A stretch of DNA of 64,000 bases from Azolla caroliniana (Eukaryota; Polypodiophyta): contig JBHGNT010000005.1 of NCBI GenBank assembly GCA_043228905.1, positions 13,144,001 to 13,208,000 of the forward strand, read 5' to 3'. Positions 30,130-41,371 of the stretch are shown here, piece by piece (positions within the stretch are counted from its first letter, which is position 1; the number at the start of each line of letters is the position of its first letter). Under the pieces are notes generated by a model that did not search any database, had not been told where the DNA came from, and saw only the letters and a program-made list of their open reading frames with translations. The translations under genes and the position numbers were made by a program.

Positions 30130-31369
30130 TTGGTGATGAATCACAAGGCAAACTCAATGAAGAAGACCACTTCCAAAACGGAGGAAGTGTGGTATGTTGA
30201 TTCCGGCGCGTCGAGCCACATGACGAGCCACAAAGAGTGGTTCTCCTTTCTGGAGAAACCGGATCAACCAGGAGTAGTCGAAACCGGAGACGACACTCCA
30301 CACCCAATCGTGCACGTCGGAGAAGTCCGTCTAAGCCACGTCGGACAGAAAGGGAAGCTGATGAACGTATTACACATTCCGACGATCACGAAGAACCTGG
30401 TGTCCGTCGGTCAGATTGTCGACCAAGGGATGCAGGTGCGGTTTACGCACCTCAGGTGCTTCATTGAAGATGAGGGCGAAGTCATTGCGCAAGGGCGTAG
30501 AGACGGGAGGATGTTTATCCTCAACACCAATGACATTGGCACCGCTCTGTTCGCGAAACGACGGAAGGTCGAATCGGACATCGACCTATGGCACAAGCGG
30601 ATAGGCCACGTCAACTACCGGAGGCTTCAAGACCTACAAACGAAACAAGTCGTTTTCGGTTTGCCAAAGTTTAGCGGCCGGAGAGCCGAAATTTGTGAAG
30701 CCTGCCAACTTGGGAAGCAACACCGGCTTCCATTCCCCACCGAATGGAACCGGAGCCGTAACAAGCTCGATCTCATCCATTCGGATGTGTGGGGACCGGC
30801 ACAAAGTGTAAGCCTTGGCGGGAGCCGGTACTTCGTCTCCTTCATCGACGACTATACTCGACATACTTGGATCTACCTCATTGAGCAGAAGAGCGAAGTC
30901 TTCGACTATTTCCGGAGCTTCCAGAAGATGGTGGAACGGGAATCAGAGAGGAAGATCAAATGCCTTCGGCGGAAAGGAATATTTTTCCGGCCAATTCACT
31001 AATTATCTGCAGCAGAAGGGAATTTGGCGAGAGTTCAGCTGCAGATACACACCGGAGCAAAACGGTGTGGCCGAAAGGAAGAACCGGACACTCGTCGAGG
31101 CGGCAAGGACAATGCTGGAGGAGAAGAGCATGCCCCGGTTCTACTGGGCGGAGGCGGTCCAAACGGCCGTCTACATACAAAACCGCATTGGTGACAAGGT
31201 GTCAGCTCATGAGCTGTATTTCGGGCGCAAGCCGAACTTAAGACACCTTCGGATATTCGGCAGCCTAGCGTATGTGCATGTGCCGGATCAGAAGCGGAGG
31301 AAGCTGGATGCAAAATCGGAAAAATGCATCCTAGTCGGCTATGCTCAAGAGCAAAAGGGGTATAAGTGC
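30130..31369 (+). pseudogene. Element H protease and integrase, 5' part
   Basis: Protease YVDSGASSHMTSHKEW is near 30190, in the gag frame. The integrase finger HKRIGHVN...CEAC and the core start at DLIHSDVWGP. Near 30965 the frame shifts and the segment that should carry the second catalytic Asp (the DNG motif) is missing; the text goes from KCLRR to GGKEYFSGQF. The downstream Glu block (EQNGVAERKNRT) is intact in the other frame. Cut at 31369 by element I. Confidence 0.85.
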
Positions 31370-31759
31370 TGTTGTCTGCCTGGCCGGACTAGCCTCAACA
31401 CAGGTGTCTATCCGACACTTCTCCAAAGGGGTGGTAAGGATTGGATGCTAGGTTACACGCGTAAGATGATTACAATTAAGCACAGACGGTAAACAATACG
31501 AAGATACAGATAAACACGCAATAATTACTATTGTATTACTTTCGTCCCCCCCTTTACAAATCATCGGATCCTTTTATAGGCATCCGGCAAGGTTACAATC
31601 GGTGCGCTTAGGCAACCGACATCCGAATCGGTCCGGATCTGGATCGGTACAACTGTACCGGATCCGTCCCTCCGAATAATAATTCTACTATTATTTCCTT
31701 CCTATTATCCGATCCGACTCCGCCTTCCCACTTGTCCTTGCTCTTCTGACCGGTCAACA
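31370..31759 (-). repeat. Element I 3' LTR (390 bp)
   Basis: Plus view TGTTGTCTGCC...CCGGTCAACA; partner of 40982-41371. I see no clear polypurine tract on its inner side. Confidence 0.93.
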
Positions 31760-31809
31760 CATGGCACGCCCGTGGGAAAGTGCCTTGCACTTCAAATCCA
31801 CTCCCGGCC

Positions 31810-34722
31810 TCATTCTTCCTCCAAAATATCGAGCACACTCTGCTCGATGGTGTCAAGTGGTGCTTCTTCCTCCTGTTCCTGTTCCTTGCCTGCCTGGTCT
31901 CCGACCTCCGGTTGGGTGGGCTGTTCCGTAAAAATTTGCTGCTTCGGCTCTGCTTGATTCTGTGGTGCCGGTGCTTCCTCACCGCTTCGTCCGGGTTCTT
32001 CCTGTTCTCCCTCTGTTCCAGGCTCTGTTCTGTTACCAGTGTCGCTTTCTCCGGTCTCGACTGGTTGGCTCGGTACGCCTTCTTCCTCTGCTCTAGTGTC
32101 TTCCGGTCTCAGCTCTTCTTCTTCTCCGGCATCGGGCTGCTCCTGCTCTTCTTCTTCTCCTTCGATCGGAAGCTCTTCTTCGGGTATTCCTTGTCGGGGT
32201 TGTTCGGTGTCGGTTGGTTCAACTTCAGCCGGTCTCTCTCCCTCACTTATCGTGATTGGCGTCGTTCTTCCCTTAGCTTCCTGTCGTAACCGGTCCTGCT
32301 CGTATCTCTCCAACTCCAACTGAGTTGCGAGCTGCCCGTCATCCAACCTCTCTACCAACCCTCGGATTTCTTTGAGGTGTTCTTCTGCTAAAGTGTAGAA
32401 ATCCTCCGACAATTCTTCCCGAATGGCGACGATACTTTCTTCATCCATCTTGTAGAACTTGTCAGCGGTCTTCCTCCGATTCTCGGCATCCGCTCGGAGT
32501 GTCTGCAACTCGGCTGCCTGTTGTGACCACTCCTTCCATAGCTTTTCCGTACTTTCGTTGATGCTTGCCTGAGCTCGGGTACTCCATCCTGACATGATGA
32601 GCTTGATCCGGTCAACCCCCGCCTTAGCATGCACATAAGCTTCTTGCTTTTCCTTCCTTGCCCGTTTTATAATGTCGGCCATTATCTGAGCCTGGGCCTC
32701 GTAATCCGCTTTCTGCTTTTCATAGGTACTTTGCAGTTTGCTGATCGTGAAGGTCGATTTTTCCTTTTCTTCATTCCTGATCTTGGTCAGATCCAGCTTT
32801 TCCCGCCTTAGCGCCTCTAATTCCTTCCTTCTCTCCGTCGCTTGGGCTATTTCCGCCGACAATGCTTCCTTGTTGGCACTGACCTCATCCATTGCCTTAG
32901 CCAGGTCTAATCGGGTCTCTTTGAGCTATTCTTTCAGCTTCTCTATTTGCCAGTCGTAGTCTACTGCCCGTTTCTTGTTGTCCGACTCGGCCTGCTTGTG
33001 ATCTCGGTAGAGACAGTCGAAGTCCTCCGTCTTCTGCTTCAGGCGTCGGTTTGCCTGAGCTCTTAACCGATCGTCCCGGTCCTTCTGTTGTCGGAGTTCT
33101 TCCTGCAGTCGTTCTATCTCCTGCTCGGCATGTCGACGCAGTCGGTCCTTCTCCTTTTGCAGCTTCTCTTTTTCTTCTTGCAGTCGGTCATTAGCGGCTC
33201 GACCTTTCCGGAGGCCTTCTTCCATTTTTCGTCTGTCGTCCTCCACCGCTTTCCGCTGCTCCCTTTCTCTTTCCCTTAATGCCTCCTGAGCTTTTAACTC
33301 CTCTCGTAAGGTTTCTATTATTTTTTCGGTCTCAGGGCCGGTTTGCAAGGCTACCGGTTCCGGTTCCGGTTCTGGTTGCTTCCTTGTTGTCCCAACCGGC
33401 TCGGTGACAACTTGTGCTTGTTGAATTCCTTCCCTTGCCTGCAACAACTCCCCTTGCATTTCCTTGATCTGTGTTCGGAGCGCGACCAACTCCTGAGTTG
33501 TTGTATGCGTCAGCTGTTGCCTACACGTTTCTTCTTTCTCTAACTGGTCTGCTACTCCCGATAACTACTCCGAAAGCCATCTCAGCCATTGTGGCTTTGT
33601 TCTTCCTGTGTCGGGGTGGCCTTGCTCACTTAACTCAGGTTGTTTTTCCGGCCTTTTCTCTGGCTCCGACGCTTGTTCATTCTTCTTCTCTGGGATGACC
33701 GGTTCTCTGAAGTCCGGCACAACCGGTGTCGGTGCTGCTTCCCTCGGTACGGGTTCTGGTACTGTTTCCACCTCGGCTACTGGAGGTGGTCCTTGCGCCC
33801 TCTGCTGAGTTTTGTCCACTAGTGGAGCCGGTCCTTTCGCCCGTTTCTCCCGACCTTGTCTTGCTGGGAGTCTTACCAATGGTTCGGATGAGTCTTCTGT
33901 TTCAGCTTCCTCCTCCAGTGCGGTTACCAGACGGACCTTTTGTATAAAGTCCTCTGGTTCCGGTTCCGGCCGTCGCAGCGTTATATGGATTGGTTTGCGC
34001 ACTACCGGTTCCTCCTCGGCCGATTTCCCTTTGCCTTTACCTGCCGGTTTAGCCTTTGTTGCCGGTTCCTGTTGCTGTCAGGATGGTCCTTCCCCCCGTT
34101 GTTCTGCTTCTTGCTGGGTCCATCCGGGGGTGTGTTTCTCCAAGATCAGTCGGCGCTTTGTGCCCTTTTTCGGCGTCGTCTCCTGCCGACCTCTTTTCTT
34201 TTGTGTGATGGGGAGCACCAGTGGGACTAACACCGTTAGCCATTGTGCTACCCCGGCCCATGGCTTTTTTCCTTCCACAAGATTCTTGATGGCCTCCTTC
34301 AATCCTTCGGTTATGAAATGGAGCCAGTCTATTTGTAAGCCTTCGTACGCTGCTATTAAGAACGTTGCCCGGTACTTGGCTATGGCCGGGGGACGGGGAT
34401 TCACGAATCCGTATTCCATCATGGCGCGGGCCACTTCTCCGAACAGCAGGTTCTCTCCGCCTTGCGTTCGGTACGCCTTGCTGCTGATAGAGTACTCACC
34501 GAAATATTCGAACAGGATCTCACTTGAAGGGTTTTCGATTGTTTGAAGTCCTCCTACTTTTATCCCCGTGAGCGCCTGCACCGCTCCTTCCGTGACTTCT
34601 GACAAATCGATTGATGCTGCCGCTTGCTCTGGTTCTACGTGTGGTGGAGCGTCGGCGATCCGAAGCAATCCTTTTAACCCGTTCTCCCTCATCCATTGGC
34701 GTGCCTCTTCCGACAGTACCAT
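31810..34722 (-). pseudogene. Element I accessory ORF downstream of integrase
   Basis: One frame of about 970 codons from an ATG at 34722 (MVLSEEARQW), open further upstream to a TTG at 34986. Three stops break it: TGA at 34078-34080, TAG at 33565-33567 and TAG at 32926-32928. The N-terminal part has GEYSISSKAYRTQGGENLLF and EGLQIDWLHFITEGL, which faintly recalls the plant-transposon-type domain found in some OTA elements. A Pro/Glu-rich linker follows, then a long Glu/Lys/Arg/Gln-rich coiled coil (about 32400-33500), then an acidic tail. No signal peptide or membrane segment is seen, so it does not look like an envelope protein despite occupying that position. Function unknown. Confidence 0.75.
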
Positions 34723-35086
34723 TGTTTTGAATTCTTCTTCTGCTGCCTGTTGTTCGGGATTGGGCTGTGTGTGCTCTGTGCGTCGGATCGCTCTTCTGTG
34801 CTTCTGCGCCTGTATGTAGGAAAATTCGTAAAAAGTGAGTCCTTCACAGGCCTGTGTCTTATATAGTGGCTTTTGCCTCGAGCCGCCCTTTTTCGTTTCC
34901 CGCGCATGTTCCTCTCCCGCCTTAATTAGTATGCCCTTTCTTGTTTGCCGTGTGTGAGTGCCCACGTTCCATGCTTTAAATAGCAAGTACGCGCACGTCC
35001 TTCTTTAATGCATGGCGCCTCTTCGTTGCATGGTGGCGCTCCCACCTCTTGTGATCTCCCCATCATTACTATGATTCGCGTCGATT

Positions 35087-35160
35087 TTGCCCACGTCTTC
35101 TTTTTATTTATTTATTTATTCTTTTTCTTCTTCTTTTTTCTTTTTTTTTCCTTCCTTTTG
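35087..35160 (-). other. Internal A/G-rich tract of element I
   Basis: On the element strand this is a long run of A and G, located between the integrase stop and the accessory ORF. It may act as a second plus-strand primer site or as part of a leader for the downstream ORF; both are inference. Confidence 0.4.
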
Positions 35161-35223
35161 GACCACGTCATTTGCTGGTCCCCCTGATTTGTTCGGGTCG
35201 GTTCGTGTGGATACCGGATCCTT

Positions 35224-38085
35224 CTATCGGTTTTCCGGGATAGTCTTTGTCGGTGTCGGTGTCGGTTCCTCATCTTGCCGGATTTCCGGGTTTTGCTTGA
35301 ACGGGTTCGCTGGCATATTTCCCTTATACGGCTTTAGCCGAAACCCATTCGCCCACTTGCCGATGACATCTCCAGACAACGTGCCGAGCTGATACGACCC
35401 ATTGTACTCCTTGGTGATCCAGAACGGTCCGGTCCATCGAAACCGCAACTTTCCTGGCATGTTCCCCATCTGTGTCTGGAATAGTAGCACCGGTTTCCCG
35501 ACTTCGAACTCCTTTTCATTGCCACGCCGGTGTCGGTCCACGAAAGCTTTTCTCCTCCTTTGCTCCAGTTCGAGTTGTAGTAAGCTGGCTATTCGGTTTT
35601 CTTCTAATTCCAACAACGTTGCCAGCCGGATTCGTTCGGACTCATTCTCACTTAAGCGCTCCTTCACCTGAATCCGTAAGTTGGGGATCTGGAACTCTAC
35701 CGGCATGACCACGTCTAAACCGAATGCTAGTCGGAACGGGGTTGTCCGGATGCTGGTTTTGTACGTTGTTCGGTACGCCCATAGCGCGCTCTGCAATTTC
35801 GTATCCCAGTCGGTCCGGTTCTCGTTGAAGATTTTTCGTAGGATGTTCTGCAGAGTTTTGTTCGTTGATTCCGCTAGTCCATTGGCTTGAGGGTAGTAGG
35901 GAGTACTCTTTTTATGTACCACCGCGTAAAATGACGTCAGGCTTTCTACTACCTGCCCGAGAAAAGGTCCTCCTTGGTCACTTATAAGCTCGATCGGGCA
36001 TCCATACCGGCACCATATGCACTCGTACAGGAACTTTGCCGTGGACGCGGCCATGTTGTCCCGTAAGGCCTTTGCTTCTACCCATTTGGTGCAATAGTCG
36101 GTTGCCACTATGACATACCGATTTCCGGTTCGCATTGCCGGTGGCTTGAAGGGACCGACAAAGTCCAAACCCCACTTTTGAAACGGTTCCAAAGGCAAGA
36201 CCGGGTGGTGTGGCATCCGGGCCTGCTCCGTGGGTTGGCCCAGTCGTTGACACAAATTGCATTCTCTGCTATACTTCACGGCATCTTTTAGGGTGGTGGG
36301 CCACCACAGTCCGCTCTGCCATATTTTCCGAGCGGTTGCGTCACCGGCATAATGCCCACCGGCAATTCCACAGTGGGCTTCCCTGAGGATTAAATCCTTC
36401 TCATCGCTCCGCACTGCTCGTCTCCAGATGCCATCTGCCCCCTTGTGATAGAGGGTGTCTCCAACCAAGCAGAAATGTCTACTTCTTACTGCTACCCTTT
36501 TCCTTTCATCGCGGTCCATGTTCTCTGAGGGAACTCCGGTGCTCAGGAACTGATGCATCTCAGTTAGCCATGTGTCTTCATCGGCTACCGTTGTATCCGT
36601 TGCCGGTTTCGTCGTGATCCGGAACAATTTGGCGTCGGGAAACTCATCCTGGACGCCGTCCCCTGCTTCTCTGGATTCGAGTCTGCTTAGGTAGTTCGCT
36701 ACCGCATGCTGCGCCCCGGGTTGGTGGAAAATGTCGAATTCAAATTCCTGTAACAGCAGTGTCCACCGTGCAATTTTTCCCGTCAGGGATGCCTTCGAGA
36801 CCAGGTAGAGTAGTGCCGAATGGTCGACATGGAAGGAAAACTTCCTTCCGAGCAGATAGTGCCTGTACTTTGTGACACTATACACCATTCCCAATGCCCT
36901 GCGTTCCATCGTAGAGTAATTCCGTTCGGCTTTTGAGAGTTTCCGGCTTGCGTAGTACACCGGTCAGTACCATTTCGGCTCCGTAAGTTGCATCAGAACG
37001 CTGCCGATTGCTACGTCCGACGCGTCGACGAAGACGTGAAAGCTTTTACTCCAATCCGGCGGTTGCACCACCGGAGCTTGCGACAGCATAACCTTCAACG
37101 CTTGGTAGGCTTCCTCCTCCGTCTCCGCCCATAGGAAGGGTACCCTATGTACGGCGGTATGTAACGGTGTAGCGAAGTCTGCGAGGTGCCGTATCATCCG
37201 GCTATGCCACCTTATTTGGCCCAGGAACCAGCTTAAAGCCTTTGCGTTATTTGGTGCTGGTGCCTCGAGAATCGCCTTGACCTTATCCAGATCTACCGCG
37301 ATTCCTTCCTTACTCACCACGTGCCCTAGTAAGTTGCCGCTTGCCACTCCAAAGACGCACTTGGCCGGGTTCAGGCTCAATCGGTACTCACGGCACTTCT
37401 CCAAGCACAGCCGGAGGTGATCGAGATGCTCTCCGTGCCGGCTGTAGATCGCGAAATCATCAAGGAAGACCTGCATAAAACCGGGGATATATTCCCCGAA
37501 AATTTCCATTATTATCCTTTGAAAGGTCGCTGGAGCCGTCTTTAGTCCGAACATCATCACGACCGTGACGAACACTCCCCATTCTGTCACGAACGCTGTC
37601 TTCTCCTGGTTGGCCGGGTTCATTCGTATTTGGTTGTAGCCGCTAAATCCAGCCAGGAAGCTGTAAACTTCGTGGCCTGCTACCGCATCTAAAACCCCGT
37701 CCGTAAATGGTAGTGGAAACGCATCGGTCACTGTTGCGGCATTTAGTTTTCGGTAGTCCATGCATACCCGGATTTTGCCGTTCTTTTTCGGGACCACCAC
37801 TATCGGACTCAGCCATGTTGCCTGCTTGACCGGTCGGATAAATCCGACCCGGAGGAGCTTATCAATTTCCTCCTTCACCTTTGCCGCATAATTCGTATTC
37901 ATCCGGTACCTGCGTTGAGCAATCGGTTTCGCGTCCGTACTTAGGTGAATTTGGTGCTGATAGAGCTGGGGGTCCAGCCCTCACATGTCTTCGTACGACC
38001 ACGCGAACACATCCTTGAAGTCTGTTAATAATGCTACCATTGCCTTCTTTTCTTCCTTCGGCAATTCCTTTGCAACATTTACCGG
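35224..38085 (-). pseudogene. Element I pol: RT, RNase H, integrase
   Basis: Same frame as gag-pro throughout, broken by TGA at 37981-37983 and 36964-36966, plus the TGA that ends gag-pro at 38086. It begins with DVFAWSYEDM, a signature of the plant OTA clade. RT has FLDDFAIYS near 37460, RNase H has YYASRKLSKAERNYSTMER and ends ANYLSRLES, and integrase has the finger HCGIAGGHYAG...CNLC and core residues in LDFVGP, ISDQGG and NGLAEST. A basic C-terminal tail follows and no chromodomain is seen. Apart from the stops all motifs are intact. The stops fit C-to-T changes of CGA. Confidence 0.88.
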
Positions 38086-40929
38086 TCAGGGCTTGTCTGC
38101 TGTGCCGAGGTCCACCTCCTCGAGTTGGGATGCTTTTACGCTCTGGGATATCGTCATTACCCTCTCTAGGGATTCCTGCGCTTGTCGCAGTTCCCGGATC
38201 GCCGCTTGGTCCGGTTCATCCGGCATCGTAATGTACGGTTCTACTGCCGCCGTGATATCCACCTCAAATAGTGGGACGATTCGTGGGTGTTCCTTGAGGT
38301 ACCGCTCGACTTCCTCGTCCGGTAATCCCTCCAACATGTTAATGCTTTCCGCATACAATGGAGTTGCTTCCTTACTGGTGATCACCAGTGGTTGCGTCGT
38401 TACTCGTACCTTTGTTTTCCCTCGCCGGAATGTGATCATGTTCTTTTGCCAGCTCTGCTTGATATGCGCCGTTCGCAGCCATGGTCGTCCTAGCACTAGG
38501 GGGTACGCGCCTTGTACATTCAGCTGCAGCACCACGGCCGATATCCGGAATATGTGGCCTCCGATCGTTACTTCCAAATCCCGGATAAGCCCGGTCGGTC
38601 GGACTGAGCTGGTATCCGCCATCCGTAACCAGAAGGGGCATGGTTCCCATTCCCGGATGCCCAGGTTGTTGCATGTCTGTTGGCTGATGACATTTACCCC
38701 GGAGTCTCCGTCAATGATCGTTCCAGCAATTTCCTTTCCTTTCATGATTGCCGTGATCGCCGGGCTACTTGTATCGACCACCGCTGGTCCTTCCTCCGGG
38801 TTGGAGAAGAATGCCGGTGCTGGCGTCGGCTTCGGTTTGCTCACGGATGCCTGTAAGTCTGCCGTAAACCGTGGCACCAACTGTAGTAGTCGTGCTAATG
38901 GCAGCACGATTTGACAGTCCTGTAGCGCTTGCCACGTCGGGTTTTCTCCTGGCTGTATGATTTCTTCGTCTTTTGGTATATTTTGGTCTCTTACTTCTGC
39001 CGCATTCTGTTCATTGGCCTCCTTGATCCATTGTGCCGCTTCTTTTCTGATTGCCTCCTGGGCTTCCCACTCGGCGGTCTTTCCCTTTGACCGGGTTGTG
39101 ACCTGCTGTACCTCTGTTATTTCGGCTGTAACCATGTTGACTTCCGGCTGCTTGTCATTGGTTTTGCTTGGGCATTGGTTACTATAGTGGCCTTCCTTAC
39201 GGCAGTAATAACAGTACACCTTGTGACTGTTGCTCATTTCTCCTTTGTCCCCGGTTTGGAGGGTGGGTATGCTCCGGCGGTCGTCTTCGGTTTTTCGGTT
39301 ATCCGGTACCGATACCGGGTTGTCATTCCTCGCTGCCTCCCGACGTTCCTCTCTTCGGAAAAATCCACGCTTCTGATTCCGTCGGAAATTTTGGTTCCCT
39401 TGTCGCCTCTCTTCTCTGCGTCGTTCGTATTCCGGGGATTCGTCTCGGTCGTACCGGTCCCGGGGGTAGCTATCTCTGCGTCTCTCCTCTCGGTCATAGT
39501 TATCGCGTCTTCTATCCGCGTATCTGTTACCGCGTTCGCGTTGGTAGCGGTCGTCTCTCCGGAATCGATCCTCGTCCGGGTTCTGATTGCGCGGTTCTAT
39601 GTGTCGAACCGGTGCTGCCTGTCGATTTAACAGGTTATATTCGCATCGGTCCGTTGTATGGGCTCGAGAGTTGCAGATCATACATTGTGTCCGCAGGGTG
39701 CTGTCTACTGTTGAGTGCCCCGAATTTAGGCATGTTGTGCATTGTAAGGCCTGTCGGAACCTCAAGTCTTCCTCCTTCGGGAGTGCCCGGTGTAACATCC
39801 CCATCGACAAGAAGGGGCTAGTCTTGTCCATTTCTAAAACCCGATCAATAACTTGGTCCATTGTGCTGGTTTGGAAATCAAGGACTCCGCACATTGTTCG
39901 AAGTGGCTCTTTCAGCGCGGCCAAAAAGACTGCTTTGGCTTCGTCTTCGGGTGGTGCTCTTGTCAGTTGGTTGTGCAGGGTCTGAAACCGAATGATGAAT
40001 TGTGGCACAGTCTCGTTCTCTTCCTGCCGGGTGGTGTAGAACTGCCCGACCAATTCCCTTTGCTCAAATTGTCTGTGAAAAAGCCTGAGGAATCTGGCCT
40101 TCAAGGCATTGAATGTGGCAAAGCTGCCCGGTAAGTGCTTTGCGTGCCATCGGGCCGCCGGTCCTTCTAAGGTTATGCCGAATTCGGCGACTTTGGATCG
40201 TTCGGCTTCGGGTTCCGTCAGTCTTTGGGAGACATGGTTGGCTTTCCATGTTTGGAGGAAGCCGTACACGTGTGCCTCCGCGTCGGCCTCATCCCGGTAC
40301 TTTGGGTATGGGTACGGCATCGTGTCGTCCAACTGACTCTCCTGCTTCCTCCGCTCTCTGTCCGCTGTTGGCGTTGGTGTGAGAACCTTTGGTTCCTCCG
40401 CGGGTGTTGCCGGTGTCCGGTCCTTTGGTTCCTCCACGGGTGTTGTCGGTATCCGCTCCTTCGGTTCCTTCGCGGTTGTTGTCGGTATCCGATCAGCCTT
40501 CCTCGGCGATTGCCGGTCACCGCCTTCCAGGGTTATTTCTTCCTCTGGCTCCGGCGTTACTGAGTCTTCCGACCCCTCTTCCTCCCAGTCGTTTGGTGTG
40601 TCGTGGCTGCTTTTATACCGGGACGCAATGCTTCCGTCGCTTTCCGACTCCGCCTCAAGTGTTGCGAATGCTTCCGAGTCCCCGTCGCCCCCGACGAGCG
40701 TCTGTAGTATCGTTTCCGCCTCTTGCAGGCTTGTTATGCTACTGCCTTCGTCGGGGATTTGCAGAACCCGGAACTGCAGTGCTTCTTCTGCGACTCTCCG
40801 AAGAGTTTTGGAGAATGACCAATCCCGCCGGATCTCGTCGACGGCTTGCTGCAGGGCTTCCCGTCGTTGCTCGCGTTCGGTGTATCGTCTCCCTCGTTCG
40901 GTGATGTGGTCGTCGTTTGGTCTAGACAT
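38086..40929 (-). CDS. Element I gag-protease, 947 aa
   Basis: ATG at 40929 (MSRPNDDHITERGRR) is chosen as the first ATG after the PBS; the frame also runs into the LTR. An acidic, repeat-bearing N-terminal region (about 1-200) contains four similar ERIPTTP/DRTPATP-type units. The capsid-like gag domain (about 205-345) has TLEGPAARWHAKHLPG. An Arg/Asp-rich stretch (about 430-540) is followed by zinc-knuckle CYYCRKEGHYSNQC near 575. The aspartic protease has DGDSGVNVIS near 741 and PLVLGRPWLR. The terminal TGA is probably a mutation, since pol follows in the same frame. Confidence 0.85.
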   Translation of the reverse strand: MSRPNDDHITERGRRYTEREQRREALQQAVDEIRRDWSFSKTLRRVAEEALQFRVLQIPDEGSSITSLQEAETILQTLVGGDGDSEAFATLEAESESDGSIASRYKSSHDTPNDWEEEGSEDSVTPEPEEEITLEGGDRQSPRKADRIPTTTAKEPKERIPTTPVEEPKDRTPATPAEEPKVLTPTPTADRERRKQESQLDDTMPYPYPKYRDEADAEAHVYGFLQTWKANHVSQRLTEPEAERSKVAEFGITLEGPAARWHAKHLPGSFATFNALKARFLRLFHRQFEQRELVGQFYTTRQEENETVPQFIIRFQTLHNQLTRAPPEDEAKAVFLAALKEPLRTMCGVLDFQTSTMDQVIDRVLEMDKTSPFLSMGMLHRALPKEEDLRFRQALQCTTCLNSGHSTVDSTLRTQCMICNSRAHTTDRCEYNLLNRQAAPVRHIEPRNQNPDEDRFRRDDRYQRERGNRYADRRRDNYDREERRRDSYPRDRYDRDESPEYERRREERRQGNQNFRRNQKRGFFRREERREAARNDNPVSVPDNRKTEDDRRSIPTLQTGDKGEMSNSHKVYCYYCRKEGHYSNQCPSKTNDKQPEVNMVTAEITEVQQVTTRSKGKTAEWEAQEAIRKEAAQWIKEANEQNAAEVRDQNIPKDEEIIQPGENPTWQALQDCQIVLPLARLLQLVPRFTADLQASVSKPKPTPAPAFFSNPEEGPAVVDTSSPAITAIMKGKEIAGTIIDGDSGVNVISQQTCNNLGIREWEPCPFWLRMADTSSVRPTGLIRDLEVTIGGHIFRISAVVLQLNVQGAYPLVLGRPWLRTAHIKQSWQKNMITFRRGKTKVRVTTQPLVITSKEATPLYAESINMLEGLPDEEVERYLKEHPRIVPLFEVDITAAVEPYITMPDEPDQAAIRELRQAQESLERVMTISQSVKASQLEEVDLGTADKP

Positions 40930-40957
40930 CCATCCCCCGGTTGTCCTCTGCACTTTG

Positions 40958-40975
40958 CAGGAATCGTGGTCGCCA
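40958..40975 (-). other. Element I primer-binding site (possibly tRNA-Arg)
   Basis: Minus strand TGGCGACCACG plus further bases, 6 nt from the LTR. The first 11 nt match what I recall of a plant tRNA-Arg 3' end. The rest does not clearly fit. Confidence 0.45.
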
Positions 40976-40981
40976 AAATAG

Positions 40982-41371
40982 TGTTGTCTGCCTGGCCGGA
41001 CTAGCCTCAACACAGGTGTCTATCCGACACTTCTCCAAAGGGGTGGTAAGGATTGGATGCTAGGTTACACACGTAAGATGATTACAATTAAGCACAAACG
41101 GTAAACAATACGAAGATACAGATAAACACGCAATAATTACTATTGTATTACTTTCGTCCCCCCCTTTACAAATCATCGGATCCTTTTATAGGCATTCGGC
41201 AAGGTTACAATCGGTGCGCTTAGGCAACCGACATCCGAATCGGTCCGGATCCGGATCGGTACAACTGTACCGGATCCGTCCCTCTGAATAATAATTCTAC
41301 TATTATTTCCTTCCTATTATCCGATCCGACTCCGCCTTCCCACTTGTCCTTGCTCTTCTGACCGGCCAACA
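40982..41371 (-). repeat. Element I 5' LTR (390 bp)
   Basis: Partner of 31370-31759; right flank AGTGC is the target duplication. Confidence 0.93.

Larger units (their letters stand above)
31370..41371 (-). mobile_element. Ty3/gypsy element I, OTA clade, with accessory ORF
   Basis: Full-length 10.0-kb element on the minus strand with 390-bp LTRs and TSD AGTGC (31365-31369 and 41372-41376), inserted in the integrase gene of H. Order from its 5' end: LTR, PBS, gag-protease, RT-RNase H-integrase, an A/G-rich tract, a large accessory ORF, LTR. The LTRs show six differences by eye, all transitions. Six in-frame stops break the ORFs. Confidence 0.93.

Noticed and set aside
31810-34986. Envelope gene in element I
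   Set aside because: Position fits, but no signal peptide, transmembrane helix or cleavage site is visible, and most of the protein is coiled coil and acidic linker.
36964-38088. TGA recoding (readthrough or selenocysteine) in element I
   Set aside because: Stops of both TGA and TAG type occur, spread over all ORFs, and each fits C-to-T mutation better than programmed recoding.
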